This document shows positions 23,036-40,596 of a stretch of 64,000 nt of DNA, piece after piece (positions within the stretch are counted from its first letter, which is position 1; each line of letters begins with the position of its first letter). The DNA is from Melampsora larici-populina 98AG31 (taxonomy: Eukaryota > Basidiomycota > Pucciniomycetes > Pucciniales > Melampsoraceae). The notes below the pieces were generated by a model, which made no database searches, was not told the origin of the DNA, and saw only the letters and a list, made by a program, of their open reading frames with translations. The stretch spans positions 444,535 through 508,534 of the forward strand of contig NW_006768809.1 of NCBI RefSeq assembly GCF_000204055.1, written 5' to 3'. The translations under genes were made by a program, and so were the position numbers.

Positions 23036-25335
23036 TGAGGTATTTTACACAGTGAGCAGTAGACAAGAAGTGCTCTAATCTAGAGTGAGGTTGAGCCTCC
23101 TACCTGGCATGGTATATGACATCTCTCAGATCTGGGATCTAGGATCATAACATTAAGCTCTAGGTTTCCCACTAAAAGCAAACCAGATGGTTTTCCAGTG
23201 GGTTACGGTACATACACCAGACTAAACTTTCCACACATCTACAGCTCAGATCTTGGTCAATTTCTCTTTGAAGTCCAACCCAAAAAAAAGAAAACACTTT
23301 GAACTGGATGAGACTTAACATGGTATTTATCTTGTGTTTCTTGATAAGAGTTTTAATGGATGTTTGGTGCTAAGAATTAATTTTCTTACAAAGTTTTCTT
23401 TTTGTGTTTTCTCTGATTTGATAAATTTTCCATTGGTTTGAATTTGATGTATGTATTGATAAGGTTTAATTCAGATTTCAAAAACATGATCATTTTCAAA
23501 CAAATCAAAAGGTTTTAATCTTACCAAGTGATCAGAAGCAGTTGTTTTTGGAATTTTGACTGACTAGAGAATATGCAGGCATGCCAACAAGAGGTGACCT
23601 GTTAATGTGATACCACCTAATCACATTTATTGAAGTTTATAAGTGTACCAGTCTACTTTCTTTGCATGTTACCAATATGCACTTCATCACTTTTGCAGAC
23701 ATGACTTAAACTTCTTCAAAGTCTCATCCTTGACCTACTCAACATGTGATGCCAAATCATGACCATGCAAGTCAATCAAGATAACTTGATATATGTTTGT
23801 GTTAATTGTGGTATATAGCTCTCAAGTTACATCCAGGACCACATGATGATATCTGCAAAAAAAATCAAACCAAACAAACAAAATTATGTACTTGTCCAAA
23901 AAGACCAGGATCAAGGGACAATAGGACACAATGAAAGAATAAAATATGATAGGACAAACAATGGTTTGAATTGAATTGAAAAATCTAAGGCGCAAGGGCT
24001 TCTGGAATTTGATTGAAAGTGTGTTGGTGCTGACAGAAGGACACACAGAATGATACCCTTTAGATAATATTTGGGTGGCCAGGCAAAATTTGTCAGATTG
24101 CACCTCACAAAGGAAAAGCATTTGACAATGCCTGCTTCACAATTGCATCCAAAGAGCAAATAATCAAGAATGATAACCTGATCCATGAAGAACAATAATA
24201 TTAAGGAACAAACAAGTTCCAATGGAACAAAAGCAACTGGACCCAGAAAAGAGGATACCAAAAGTGTACCTTTAAGTTTGGTTCTTGAAAGGTACCTAAA
24301 GTTTGTCAATATCAATGTTGGTTGCTGCATTGGTTAAAGCTGGAGATACACCTATGTTTTTTGCAACACTAAATTGAGGGTAAAGGAAGTTACTGAAATT
24401 TCAAAAGATTTTGATTCCAAAACAAGGCCAATAGCAGAGTTGCACAATCAAGGTCATCATTGCCAAAAGTCAAAAGGAATGGATAATCAGACTTGGAAGT
24501 AAAAATTGTACAGCTGGAACATTAAAAATTGTTCTGATTTAGAAGAGGCTGAAATTACTCAACTCATATAACAGGCAACAGATCAAATGCAAGTACCTTG
24601 GAACATTTTGTTTTTAACATAGATTGTGGACAGCAGTAAAGTTGCTCTTGAAGCCCAATTTTTGAATAGAATCGGGAAAGATCTTATTTCAAAGTCTTAT
24701 GACCCTTTTTAATTTGAGTGAGAGTGGTAGTTTTGGTTCTAGGAAAAATCAGTAGAACTACAAAACAATTTAAGTTGTGTTGTAAACATCATCAGTCTTG
24801 AACTGTCAAAATCAAATAATCATCATGGATGGTATCAATCCATCAAATCACCCTGAACATTATATTCCATTTGAGTTATGCACATACTATCAACTCCAGA
24901 TAATAGCTTTATAGGTTCCCATTGACAACAAGTCATTTTTCCCTGGTAAAGGTTACAACTCATGTAAACCAAAAGAGTGGCACCCCATAACACAAAGGTA
25001 GGAATGGCACACCAAGCCATTCTTTAACCTAGCTTGCCAAACCATTTTGCACCACCCATGATGCCCAACATGATCTGTTCCAGAACATCTGCGCTGCCAG
25101 AATGATTGCCTTGCTGGCCACCATCTAATATGCTGTTGAGGAGTTATCCAAGGAAGAGATCCCCGCCAGTGTGGGTCAATGCAAGTTCTCAGATCAGGGT
25201 TTCTTTACCTCTGAGTCATCATCCAAAAATACCTTGGATGCTGGCCATGAGGTAATCATCCTCATGCTACTGGGAATCCAAACGCAGTTCAAACACAGCA
25301 ACCATCTTTCACCCTCACAATTGCCTCTATATTTG
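23036..25335. other. Gene-poor region
   Basis: No convincing gene in 2.3 kb. Around 25060-25300 a plus-strand stretch reads protein-like, with one stop (fragments AARMIALLATI and EELSKEEIPASVGQ), so it may be the remnant of an old gene or transposon. Its family is not recognised. Confidence 0.45.
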
Positions 25336-25473
25336 TGGGACAAAAGATTGAAGTCTGGGTTTGTGCCCTAAACTCTTTTGGCTGTAAATCTAGATTTTGA
25401 AATCCAGGGCACAGGCTTCAAATTTACAGCCAAAATAATTCTGGCACAAGCCCTGATTTCACTTTGTATCCCA
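25336..25473. mobile_element. Foldback MITE, 138 bp, family A
   Basis: The ends are inverted: TGGGACAAAAGATTGAAG on the left, TGGGATACAAAGTGAAAT (reverse complement) on the right, followed on both sides by a GGGC..GTGCC block. The core ATTTACAGCCAAAATAATTC is shared with the element at 40444-40596, so the two belong to one family. Confidence 0.6.
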
Positions 25474-26034
25474 TAATTACATCAGACTGGCATGTGCCAA
25501 CTTGAACTAACAAGTTGAACCTAAGACAATTCCCAACTTCTCATAGGGTTTGAGTGTCCCAATGTTTCAATATGCGAACAAACATTGGGGTCCTAAGGAG
25601 TTGCATACAATATGTATTGAAGAGTCTGTGCAATGCAATCAAATCTAGCAGTTATCAATCAGTTCCAAATGAAAAATATCATTTTGTGAGGATGTGCCAA
25701 ATATTTCAGAAACAATTTCAGGAAGGCTGAGTTAAACATCAAAGATATCTTGATTTTAGGGAAGGAAGGGAAAATAATGCAGTCATGGTCAATAAAGGAC
25801 CTTGTTACTAACTTAACTAAGTACCTTTATTCAAACACTTTTTCCTTGTGAGCTCAGGTGTCTGGGGAGGAGGAACCAAGCTTGCAAAGGTTAAAAGAGC
25901 ACCTAATTGAAGAAGAAGACAAAATCATAAAGTAAAGTGAAATATAATGTATGCATGTTTGAATAATGAAAGTAATCTCAATAGAGAACAAAAAGAAAAG
26001 GTACAATTCTGTTGAACGAGTGTATGTTGATACT
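25474..26034. other. Intergenic region downstream of the secreted-protein gene
   Basis: No open frame of note. It contains the likely 3' untranslated region of the minus-strand gene that ends at 26035. Confidence 0.5.
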
Positions 26035-27736
26035 TTACGTCTTTATTGTAGGTTTGAATGCGTTTTCAATCATTGTTTTAAGCTCATCACTTCCAAACGC
26101 TCTAAGATGTAATAAAATATTCATAGCTCCTTGTAATTCCACTTCGTTCTCTTTCGGGTCTAACTTATCTACTTTTTCTTTGAGGTTCATCGCTAACTTT
26201 GCCGCTTCTTCTTCATTGGATTCTGATTCTTGCCAATTGGGGTGGAAATCTTCGAGAATTCGCCTCGCATCAGTGTGTATGTTATGGTTCTTGAGTTGAG
26301 ATATGAGGACATCTCTATCGAGAAGCTCCATAAGTTCATTATGTGAACCTAGTGAGAAAATTGATTCATTGAGAAGAAGAAAAAAATTCAGATCAAAGAT
26401 TAACATAAGTCTTTCAAAAATTGTAAAAAAGATTGATAAAACATTCAGCAAGAAATGATTTTGAATTTTTTACTCACGTTTCAAAAGGTAACTATGAAAT
26501 CTCATAAAATTATGATAAGAAGGAGTATTTCTAAGTTGATAAATCGCTTTATTTTCAATTTTCAAAATTTCTTCATGTATAGGCCAAGCCAGACCATTTT
26601 CTTTGGTATCAAATTTAGTCAATTTAGAAATAAATTCAATCATAACTTTTCTAAATTCTTTAGTTTGATATAAACCAATCAAATGATCTTCTGCTTCAGA
26701 TGAATGAAATGCATGAAAGGTTATTAACATCCAAAGATCTTCACGTAAAGAGATTTTATAATCAACTCTTTGAAATTCTTGAATTGTATCTTTCATAAGA
26801 CTAAGACTTGTAGGGTTAGGGGAAAAGCTTTTGAAATAAGATTTCGATTTAGACATCATACTTTGAAAAAGTGTAAGTTCATTATCTCTTTCTCCAAACC
26901 CATGTAGTTCTGAAGTTTTCGATAACAAACTTTGTAACACAAGTTTATCTTTCTGATCTACTTCTTTGATTTGGTTTTCTATTTGATTCTTGATAAGATA
27001 GTTGAAAACAAATTGTCCTTGTGCTTTTGTCGGATTAAAGTCTGTAGCTGTAATGGCACAAGATACGAAGATAAGATCAGTCAATTCTCTTTTAATTGTG
27101 ATTTATAGAGGGTACAAACCTTTCATCATATCATCCTTGTATTCGATTGGGTATCTTCCATCTACACAGACGCAATGATCTCAATCATGAGTTTCGAGAC
27201 CTTCAACTTTATATATATGCAACTTACGTTTTGGTGGCTCTATTAGCGGAGGTCTATATACTTCAAAATAGTCTACTGGTGGTGTTGCATCAGTCTTTGG
27301 AAGCTTCCCTTTTGTAAGCCCTTCTTTCATCGGGTCGCTTGCATCTCGTAGGTCTTTTTGACGAGGTTGGAATGAGATCATAAGGAAGTACTCAGCAATG
27401 CATGGCTCGCAAAATTGATCAAGATTAAAACTAACCATTTTTGAACGGTACCTTTGGAAGTAACACATCCTTTTCCTCAGCCTCGAGCGATAAAAGTTCC
27501 TTCTCAGATGGCTTTGGAGGTTGTGGCATCACTGGCTTTTTACCTACGTCCATCACTTTGATATTTGGTTTCGTTCCTTCGCCAATCACTTTTATCTCTG
27601 GCTTGGTTGCTTCGCCAAGAACTTTCATCCCTGATGCTTCAACTTCAGGACCAATCATCGGCGCTGGAAGGCATTCTATCAAACCCAATAGGCAACTAGC
27701 CAGGATAAAGAAAGTAAAGAGGGTTGTTGTCCCCAT
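26035..27736 (-). CDS. Secreted protein, candidate effector or apoplastic protein
   Basis: Five exons (27436-27736, 27353-27228, 27161-27120, 27047-26478, 26348-26035) encode 450 residues with all junctions in frame. The N-terminus is a classical signal peptide: MGTTTL, then a hydrophobic core (FTFFILASCLLGLI), with cleavage likely after about residue 22 (ECLPA). Residues 35-75 hold three imperfect repeats of the type (M/I)KVxxxxxKP. The rest is charged, helical and Cys-poor, without transmembrane segments. No known domain is recognised. Secreted lineage-specific proteins of this kind are common in plant-pathogenic fungi, and an effector role is inference only. The 126-nt and 42-nt exons make it easy to mispredict. 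Confidence 0.8.
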
Positions 27737-28996
27737 AGTTTTTGAACGAGTGGCTTTGGATAGATTGTGGGTCTGTTCGTATTTCGCAAAGATAGATCGC
27801 GAGGATCTGATGGAACACAAAAAGCAATACGTCAGTTTAACAAAAACGTAAGGATAGATTGATAACAGGCAATGGACGTGTACCGTTGGGTCTTGGGTAA
27901 AGAGTAATATCGAGTTTCGCTTCGCTTGTCGGTCACGAAAATGTGTAGCAAGAAGTGACGAAGATCAATGATCGTAGAATTCTCCTACCCAACTCTTCGT
28001 GAGGCTCATATAGTCGAGCATTCCGAACTGCGTGGTTTGATCGATGGATATCGTACGAATGAGAAACTCGTAAAGATACACAGCATGAGCGATGTATTGC
28101 GCGGTTTACATTGCATACGAAGCAGAAACATGTTATGATACCCAGTGGGCATCTCTTGTACGAGGCGAAGGAAACAGACCACAGGTGAGGGCAGGGCGAT
28201 AAGGCAAAATCAAGCTGCGATGACGATGATTGTGACGCTTTTCGAGTGCTGCGTGTCGTTCTTTTATTGGAAACCTTTATTGATAAAAGTCCCCCGCTGT
28301 GTGCAAACTTAATCTACTCCCTAGCACCGCCAGGCCGAAGCGTGTTTTATAACGGAGGTTGCTCTTTGGCCCACGCTCCACCCCAGCTAAACCCAAGCCC
28401 CACCAACCGCAGAGTTGAGTTAGCATTCCACCTCCGGGAGGCCTCGACTGCACGCAGGTATGCTAAGGCCTGTCGAGGAAAGGAGGCTGAGCGACTCGAA
28501 GCAGCCCACATCGGAGACCAAGAGAGCGATCTCGATAAATCTCGATAATCCTATCATGAATTTGTTCAGAAATGGTCAAAAAACCAACGAGAGTAATGTG
28601 ACGTCACAGTGTTCCAAAAGCCTGGATTCTGTACCAACCCAGAGGGTATCTCAACATTTGAATTCTATTGCTTCATTATATACCCCAAGCAAATTAGAAA
28701 ACGGCCAGAATTCACGCGACACTAAGAATTGTTTTAAAATTGTGTTTATAAAGCTTTGAATAACCAAAGAAATAAGAATTCTCAAAAAGAGACAAAAAGA
28801 ACAAAAGGGAAATTCATAAAGTTGAGATCTAGTATAGGGGTGTTTCACATAACGACATCATATAATAAAAAAAGGATAGAGTAGCACAGAAACAAAATGT
28901 TGTATATATCACATGAGATTTAGTTTTTTTCCATTATGGATCTCGAGTTCGTCTTAAAGTCGGGTCGTGTCTCTTTTAAAGTGGATGATGAGGATA
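27737..28996. other. Intergenic region between the secreted protein and DBP2
   Basis: It holds the promoter of the minus-strand secreted-protein gene and the 3' flank of DBP2. A plus-strand open frame of 100 codons at 28246-28548 has no recognisable features and is not called. Confidence 0.5.
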
Positions 28997-31871
<2,875 letters not shown>

Positions 31872-32468
31872 GTTGAGTAAAAAGTTTTAAGTTTTGTTTA
31901 GTAACAAAGACAGTGATAGTCAAACAAAAGTTGACGAGTGCTTAGAGATGTGAAGGTGAAGTGAAATCTATTGATTAGAAAGATAGACGAAGTGACCTAG
32001 ACTGAACGATGAGGAAGTTTGGGAAGTGGTCGATGATATGAAGTGAGGGAAAGAATCAGACAAAGGGATGACCGATTTGATGTTGAAGGGCAAGTCGATT
32101 TGATTTGACCAAAACCGAAATACAAATCAGAAAATTTTATACCCTAAGGTACTAAACCAGGTAAGGGCTGGCTTAAGCTACATACACACCCTGGGATATG
32201 TCTTGGTCATGCTTTTTTAAGGTCAAGATGTGGGTTTACGGAACGCGATAAACAGCTACTCTCACTTATTAGGATACAATGAGTATGTATGCTATTAAGC
32301 CAGGGCTACATGTTGAGGCATGAAGATTGTATGTAAATAGCAGTTGCGTCACTTTGATCGAATTCAATTCGACTTCAACTCAACAACAACTTGACCAACC
32401 ACCACCACTAACCATTCACACTTCAGATACTATTTACCAATTTATCAACATCAAAACATCAAAACATC
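31872..32468. promoter_or_regulatory. Divergent promoter region between DBP2 and RPT2
   Basis: The two start codons lie 597 bp apart on opposite strands. No other open frame is seen. The RPT2 leader near 32390-32468 is C/A-rich. A TTTTATA sequence lies at about 32135-32141 on the plus strand. Shared regulation is possible but not shown. Confidence 0.45.
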
Positions 32469-34255
<1,787 letters not shown>

Positions 34256-35120
34256 CCTTTGTCTTCTTTTCTGGTTGTTTTGGAAATATAATTCAATGTA
34301 TCACATCTTTTATCATTTTTTTGATTTCAAAGGTTGTGATTCATTTTGCTTACCTTGATAAGTTGATATCAATTTTGCGATTTTTTGATCCGAGTTGGTA
34401 AAGGCATCCTTGAGGTGGGGCTATTTGTCCGTAATCTGTAATTTATATTAGATAAGTATCAGATTTATCGCATAATTCAAAGCATCTAAGGGATTGTATG
34501 TGGTATGAACAGTGAATTAATCTTGATTTTACTGCACAATGTCAATGTCATCATTCATGTAGGTTTTTGTCCTGGTTGATGAACTTGATCTGAAGAGAAA
34601 TTGAGATTGAGTACAGGTTGATAGACAAAATTGTTCAAATTCAACATCATGGTTCACAAGCCCTTGACTTAAAAGAAGACTCAATGAATTCTGTTCTTGA
34701 TCCTCAATGCCAATGAGCACATGAAACAATCCATCTTCAGTTCTGTCCAGTTTGAATAAACAGGATCAACTTAACAAAGGCACAGCTAAGCGTGTAAATT
34801 GAAGTCTTACGCCAAGGAGGCGTAGACTTCAAGGTTCATGGCTAAAAGCGCCCTTGGACATCTCAAGTTTTTCAAAAATCTCACTTTTCCTCACATTTTG
34901 CGTTCATAGGGACTATCACAGTTTAAGGGCCTTACTCCATTGAAAACTATATCATCTCATGTGTATGTAGGTATCAACTTCTGGGATCTCCTGCAATGTG
35001 AAACTAAGACATAAAAGTTGAATTGAGACTTGACCACAGAGCTAAATTACAAATCAGTTGAAGTGACATTGATAAGAAAAGCAAGAGTCCATCTTCAAGT
35101 TTCGATTTGAATATATATAA
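34256..35120. other. Intergenic region between convergent RPT2 and the G-patch gene
   Basis: Nothing coding is recognised. Two opposed 3' untranslated regions are expected here. Confidence 0.5.
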
Positions 35121-38100
35121 TCAATCATCCATCAGATCACTAGCACGGACTCGTCGGTTAGGAGCTATAGTATCTAGTTTCTTATCTGACATCGGAACGA
35201 CGACAGAAGCCTGCTTCAGAACTTTAGGCTCTGGTATATCAGTCTTTTCAACCCATTCATCATCCAAATCCTCTTGTCTTTCCCGTTTACCACTTGCCAG
35301 GCTTGTCTTCCGGGAATCTGACATACGATGCTTATCTTTAGGATCACTGATTTTCTTACTTGAAGCAATTGACTCGTCTTGTTTCGGCTTAGGTTTTTTC
35401 TTTTTGATCTTGGAGTCCTCTTTGATAGGCTCAACTTCATCATCCTCAAATGACATCAATACCTTTCGTTTTTTGCCTTTATTCTTTTTCTTGCTACTTG
35501 TTTCTTCATCTTTGTCTTTATCACCCTTGCGTAGGAAGGTAGGACGAAAACTTGCCAACTTGTGTAACTCGTCAGGATCGACAACTTTAGGCGTGTGTGA
35601 TGGGATAGGAGCTACAATAGTAGAGGCAGATGAAACTGATTTGTTCTGATCGAGAGATTGATGTGAATGATTCGTCTCTAGTAGAGGCTCTGATACAGCT
35701 ACGTCATGAGAAGTCTTGTTTTGCAAAGGTAATGATGACTGATCTTCTTCAGCAGTTTCGTCTTCGCTTTCATCTGCAAATATGGCTTTGAAGAGATCGA
35801 TAGCAGGGCGGGTAGTGGTAAGTATATCGCGGCCTTGTGTATCATCGTCACCCAAACCGACTTGGTCCAATGACTTTGCTGGTCCATCGATGACTTTTCG
35901 AGTGACCCAATCGCCTGACTGTTCATCTTCTTTAGGAGATTCCTTCTTTTCTAATTCAATAGTGGCAGGTAAGAAGCCATGCGCAGTCATGAAATCACTC
36001 ATGCTATTTGATGCTACTTTCGGTTTGATTTCGATGGCCTCGCCGTGCGGATATGGATTAGGGACGTTCAATCTTTTACACAGTAGCTTCTGTGGATAAA
36101 AGGTTGAGGTTGTTCGAGTTAACATGCCAAACATATCCATTCGAACAGCTTGCGCAGCTTGACTAAGCTCTTCCTCAACCTTATTGGAAGTCGATGCATC
36201 GTCGGCTGATGGGTCAATAGATGGTGTCGTATCTTGGTCTAAGAAAACGGGTTGCCTCAGACCTGGTTGGGGGGTGGAAAGTTCTCCGCTAGCGATGGTA
36301 CTGGCAGCAGATGTAAATCGTGACGCCATCACGGCACTCATTGGCTTAAACATCATAGCACTCTTGGCAAAACCTTCTAGTTCCTTGGTAATCTGGTCGA
36401 CGCTTTCTCCCGGCTTCGGTTTAGGCGAGAAGACAACCCCGTCCGATAAAAGGCCGGCCTGAGATTGTAAATACACTTGATATCGCTTTTGCTTAGACAA
36501 GTCATGTGAGAAAGGCATAAAGCCACGCAGGGCAGCTTGAGCGATGGCTGGTGGTAAGTCAGGGATAGTGATAGACGATTCGGGCGTTGGGAGAACGTGG
36601 CTAGAAACACCTGATGACTCGGATTGTCCAGAAGCTTGAGCCAAAACGTGCTGCTTCATATTTTCCAATCGAGATTTATCTTTTGCTGATATGAAGTCAA
36701 AAACAGACTTTGGTAGCTGCTTCTCACCCAAGAGTCTACCACGCTGTACATCGAGTCAGAAAAAAATACTGTATAAGGATTGAGTAGGCAATAAAAGGCT
36801 CACGTCACCCGCAGTTAACGACTTGGAGGCATGTCCAGAAGGTTTAGGGACTGGCTCAGCGGTCGTATTCTTGCTCAGCACTTTCCCAGGATTCGGTTCC
36901 CACGACTCTGGTACTTTCGGAGCAGGATACCAAGCATCACTTGTCCTATCGCCCCGTGCATCAGATAGTACGAGTCGAAAACCCTTGGGTATGCGGGTGC
37001 CGTCCGAAAAGTTAGTCTGGGCTTGATGTATTGGCTTTTGAGGAGGGCGCGATTGTCGAGATTGAGATTTTGATCCGCGATGTGTCGTGACCTGTTCGTC
37101 AACCACTAATAGCCTTCGCGCTCTCGGATCACTAGATATTTGGTTTACTTCCGAGTCATAGATATCACGGTCGTCATCTTCGAGATCATTGAGAGCACCT
37201 AGACCAAATGATGCGCCTTTCGGCATCGTCTGCCCATCAATTTCAGTCGGCGCCGCCGATGTCTCAGCTCTACTGAAGGACCTATCTAACTCCAGTGAAT
37301 GCATATCCTTGGTGTAGCCTAGTCCATTATTACCAGGCCAAGGTTGAAAGGCTGTCAAGGGACGATCTAAAGGAGGAAAGAGGTGCTTTCTACGTTCTGA
37401 GTCATCTTCATCGTCGGTCGAGGTGATTTGAACACCAAGTTTCAAAGCCAATTGTCTCTGACGTTCAAAAGTGATTCGAGGTCCAATGCCTTGCCCAGAA
37501 CGCCATCCCATCTTCTGCATAAGCTTGTGACCGATCCTAGTGGTGTTTGGTTGGATTAGGTCTGATAAAGCAGCTTCGGCACGTGAGGGCCCAACAAGTT
37601 GATGTAATGAACCAGATTCAGGAACCGCATCGAGCTGGCCAGTCAAGGGATCGTATTGAGGTGCTTGGAACGTAGATGAGGCGGAAGATGTTCCAATTGC
37701 TGAGTCAAACTGTGAATTAGTTTTCAACTCTTTGCGTGATTCGAGTTCAGCCAGATCTTCGTCATCCATAAAGTCCTCTGGTCTTGAAGCTCCAGTCCTT
37801 TTGGGTTCATTATCAGCTTTGTTCTTTGTTGCACGACTACTTTTAAACTCGGCTGGTACCCATCCTTCCTTCGAACCAACTGTGTTAAAATATCCAGCAG
37901 AAAATCCACCTGTAAATGCACCATGTAATCTTCTACGTCCTTTTTCGTCTTTAACTTCTTGCTGCCATATCGGTACAAATTCATTTTTATCGACTTTGTT
38001 GGAACTGAGAGCTGGAAGAGCAGTGCCTATCTAGAACAGCCATAAGTTGGCTGATGAGTTATATTCCGATCCTCGCCTTGATCGATTTTTGAAATCATGT

Positions 38101-38177
38101 ACCTTGACGAAAGACTCATCTAAGTTGTCCATTCCCGTTTCCGTAGCACGTTTTTTCAATTGAGAGGTGGGCGCCAT
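35121..38177 (-). CDS. G-patch domain protein, GPATCH1 family
   Basis: Three exons (38103-38177, 36804-38030, 35121-36743) encode 974 residues. The N-terminal conserved block (residues about 55-90, LHGAFTGGFSAGYFNTVGS) and the G-patch at about 189-235 (IGHKLMQKMGWRSGQGIG) are in GPATCH1 order. Further conserved parts are the GLGALNDLEDDD-type acidic stretch, the RIPKGFRLV region and the LGEKQLPKSVFDFI block. The tail is K/E-rich with several probable nuclear localisation signals (KKKNKGKKRK). Family knowledge: GPATCH1 homologues are nuclear and associate with the spliceosome, where G-patches activate DEAH helicases. The helicase partner here is inferred only. The intron between exons 2 and 3 uses the GTGAGC donor at 36803. 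Confidence 0.9.
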
Positions 38178-39500
38178 GATGCGATGAAGTGTGGTTATAT
38201 GGAGGGTGTAATGCTCCTCCTGGGCTGACGGCCTGAATGCTGTTCCGAATGCTATTCTCCTCGGGTCGGTCCAGCAGGCATGGCCCTGACTTCAGGTTTA
38301 TCCGTGTTGGGCATAGCGGGAGTCGGCCGTCTCGTGGCCTTCAGATTCCTTGCTGAATGAAGGGATCTTTGCCTCATCATTATGACCGCGAAGTAAGATA
38401 AACATTCGCGCTGAGAGGTATATCAGGTGTATTGTATCAGCATATGTGAGCGCAAATTGATGGCACAGTCACTTGTAGGAATTGAGCTCACTCTTACCAA
38501 CACCATGTTCGATATATCCACTACTGAAGGGAAGCCAATCATCTACTGCATGGAGCCAACCCATTCTATCAATGCAGTCTTTCAACTGCTTTGGGACTGA
38601 CTCTTAGTCAACTTTTGAAAGTCAAAAGATATCAATAACACACCGCTGAGACCTTACTTTACTACTATGACCACCATCATCCATCCAGAAAAGCATAAAC
38701 CGTAGAAATCCCTGGATGTCTTCTTGACCTCAGAACATATATGGCGAATGCATGCAGCATTTACCAACCATATGCTACGAGGCAAATGGCACACCTGTGT
38801 CAACCGAGACGATCTCTTGCTGAAAACTCTTTTCTGGACTTGTAAAGTGATTGGTGAGCTCAAAACATGTGTGTATGACACGCATTGATGACGCATTTAT
38901 GTGTTTAGGCAGGTCGTATGCTTCAAGACACAAAAGTATGCTTATGTCAAATACCTCACCCACAGGTAGGCATCAACTTCCTCCGACTACAAAACCGTTC
39001 CTCCACAGCCGCGGCGGCTTTGCTCCCCAGAAATCACGCATCATAACACCGACCCTTTTCTTAGCTCGAGTGGGGGAAATGTGGCCAAGTAATCACTTGC
39101 TCACTCCCTCCTCCGGTTTGAGGAGGTTGTCGCTTTCAACGTTGCAAGACTAATCCGCCTCACTTAATCACCCACTGTATCCGCCTTCATTCGAACGTGT
39201 TTGTTGGCATCACGATCTGATGGGTTTCATGCTGAAGGTACACTTCGCTCTGTGCTTTCGTTTTTATAAACTAAGCCTTCTTTGTGATCTACTAGCCACT
39301 GTTTTGTTGGTTATCTCAATGCATGTCGTTTGACACGGTTTGTTGCCGAGAAACTTTGACTTATGGTCAAAGTGCCTTTTCCACGGCGCTTCATGTGCTT
39401 TCAGACTTCCTCGTCCTCATAGGTCCTCGCACTTCGTGTCCTGATTGGTGTTCCAACAAGATACGGACAAGCCAAACTTAACATAAGCCCATCGTGCCGG
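38178..39500. other. Intergenic region upstream of the G-patch gene
   Basis: No recognisable gene. The part nearest the start codon is relatively GC-rich (38215-38400), as expected for a promoter. The rest contains only short, unsupported open frames. Confidence 0.5.
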
Positions 39501-40205
39501 TGCATTCCTGGGTCCCGCCCAACCTTGACTTTCCTCTCACCAAAGACAACAAATCAACTCAGTCCATCATTACCAAGCTAGTGAACTCAATTACAAGAGA
39601 AAGACTCCAAGCAGCCATCAACAATTGACCTCCTGTCAAAGCTCTGGGTGAGGATAAAGTCCAGAACTGGGTATGGACAGAGCTGTGGGTGCAAGTCAAA
39701 CCCAATGTACTGGCTCTGGTTCAATGCATCATGATGCATCATGATCACAGGCATTTTCCCAACCTGTTTGAAGGAGGCAAAAACTGTGATGATACCAAAA
39801 CCAGGGAATTCAGACTATACATCACTGTGTTCTTTCAGACCCATGGCTCTTCTCAACACAATAAGCAAACTCTATGACAAACTGCCCACCACACACTTAT
39901 TGCAGCAGGTTGAACAACACCAGCTGCTGTACAGAGGACGCTATGGTGGCCAAATTGTCTAGCCATGAAGCACTGGTCCATCTTGTCACATACATACATG
40001 GCAACTGGGCAAAAGGTGACATAGTAGGTGTTATGTTTGCTGGTCCAAAATCTGAATTTCCATTGGTACACCACCCTCAACTGCTAGAAACACTTGAAGA
40101 GATAGACACAAACTCGAGGACTTCCTGTCCAATAGATCTAAGTGAAGTTTTCTTCCAATCAATCTACAAGGTTTTTGGTGTTGTGTCAAGGCAAGGTTCT
40201 ATAAT
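39501..40205 (+). pseudogene. LINE reverse transcriptase fragment
   Basis: Scattered frames give typical non-LTR reverse transcriptase blocks: FPTCLKEAKTVMIPKPGN, then SFRPMALLNTISKLYDK, then RGRYGG, and in another frame ALVHLVTYIHGNWAKGDIVG. The frames are broken by stops and shifts (for example a TGA after QAAINN near 39627). Only the region around reverse transcriptase motifs 0-3 is left. No poly-A tail or target duplication was found. Related in style to the larger LINE at 45.8-50.4 kb. Confidence 0.65.
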
Positions 40206-40443
40206 TTGACTATGTCCAAGTTGGTTCTGGGTTTTGATTTTATTTGTTTTGTTTGTTTTGTTTGTTGGTGTTTGATTCAATGGTCAAGACACTGAAATAT
40301 GTTGCAGACTGAGGCTGAAAGCAGAGAGTGGGGTTTGAGTACTCTGTGAGGGGTCCTCTACAAGTATTATGTAGATTGGAGTGTGAGGAGAAGAGCTCCT
40401 CTGTGTCAGGATATTAAGTACAAGTAAGTGCCTAACTATCACA

Positions 40444-40596
40444 GGCTACAAAGTAGAAGCCGGGCACGTGCCCGGCTTCATGCCCAGATTTTTTTTGGCA
40501 GTAAATTTGAATTCTGGGCCCGGAATTTTGCCCAGAAAATCAAAATTTACTGCCAAAATAATTCTGGGCACGTGCCCGGCTTCTACTTTGTATCCC
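40444..40596. mobile_element. Foldback MITE, 153 bp, family A, with CACGTG palindromes
   Basis: The ends are inverted: TACAAAGTAGAAGCCGGGCA on the left matches the reverse complement of the right end, and the match goes on through CGTGCCC. The left arm also contains a perfect 24-bp palindrome centred on CACGTG (40456-40479). The core TTTACTGCCAAAATAATTCT is shared with the 25336-25473 element. No coding. No clear target duplication. Confidence 0.7.

Noticed and set aside
28246..28548. 100-codon plus-strand open frame upstream of the secreted-protein gene
   Set aside because: Composition and lack of motifs look like chance in a relatively GC-rich intergenic patch.
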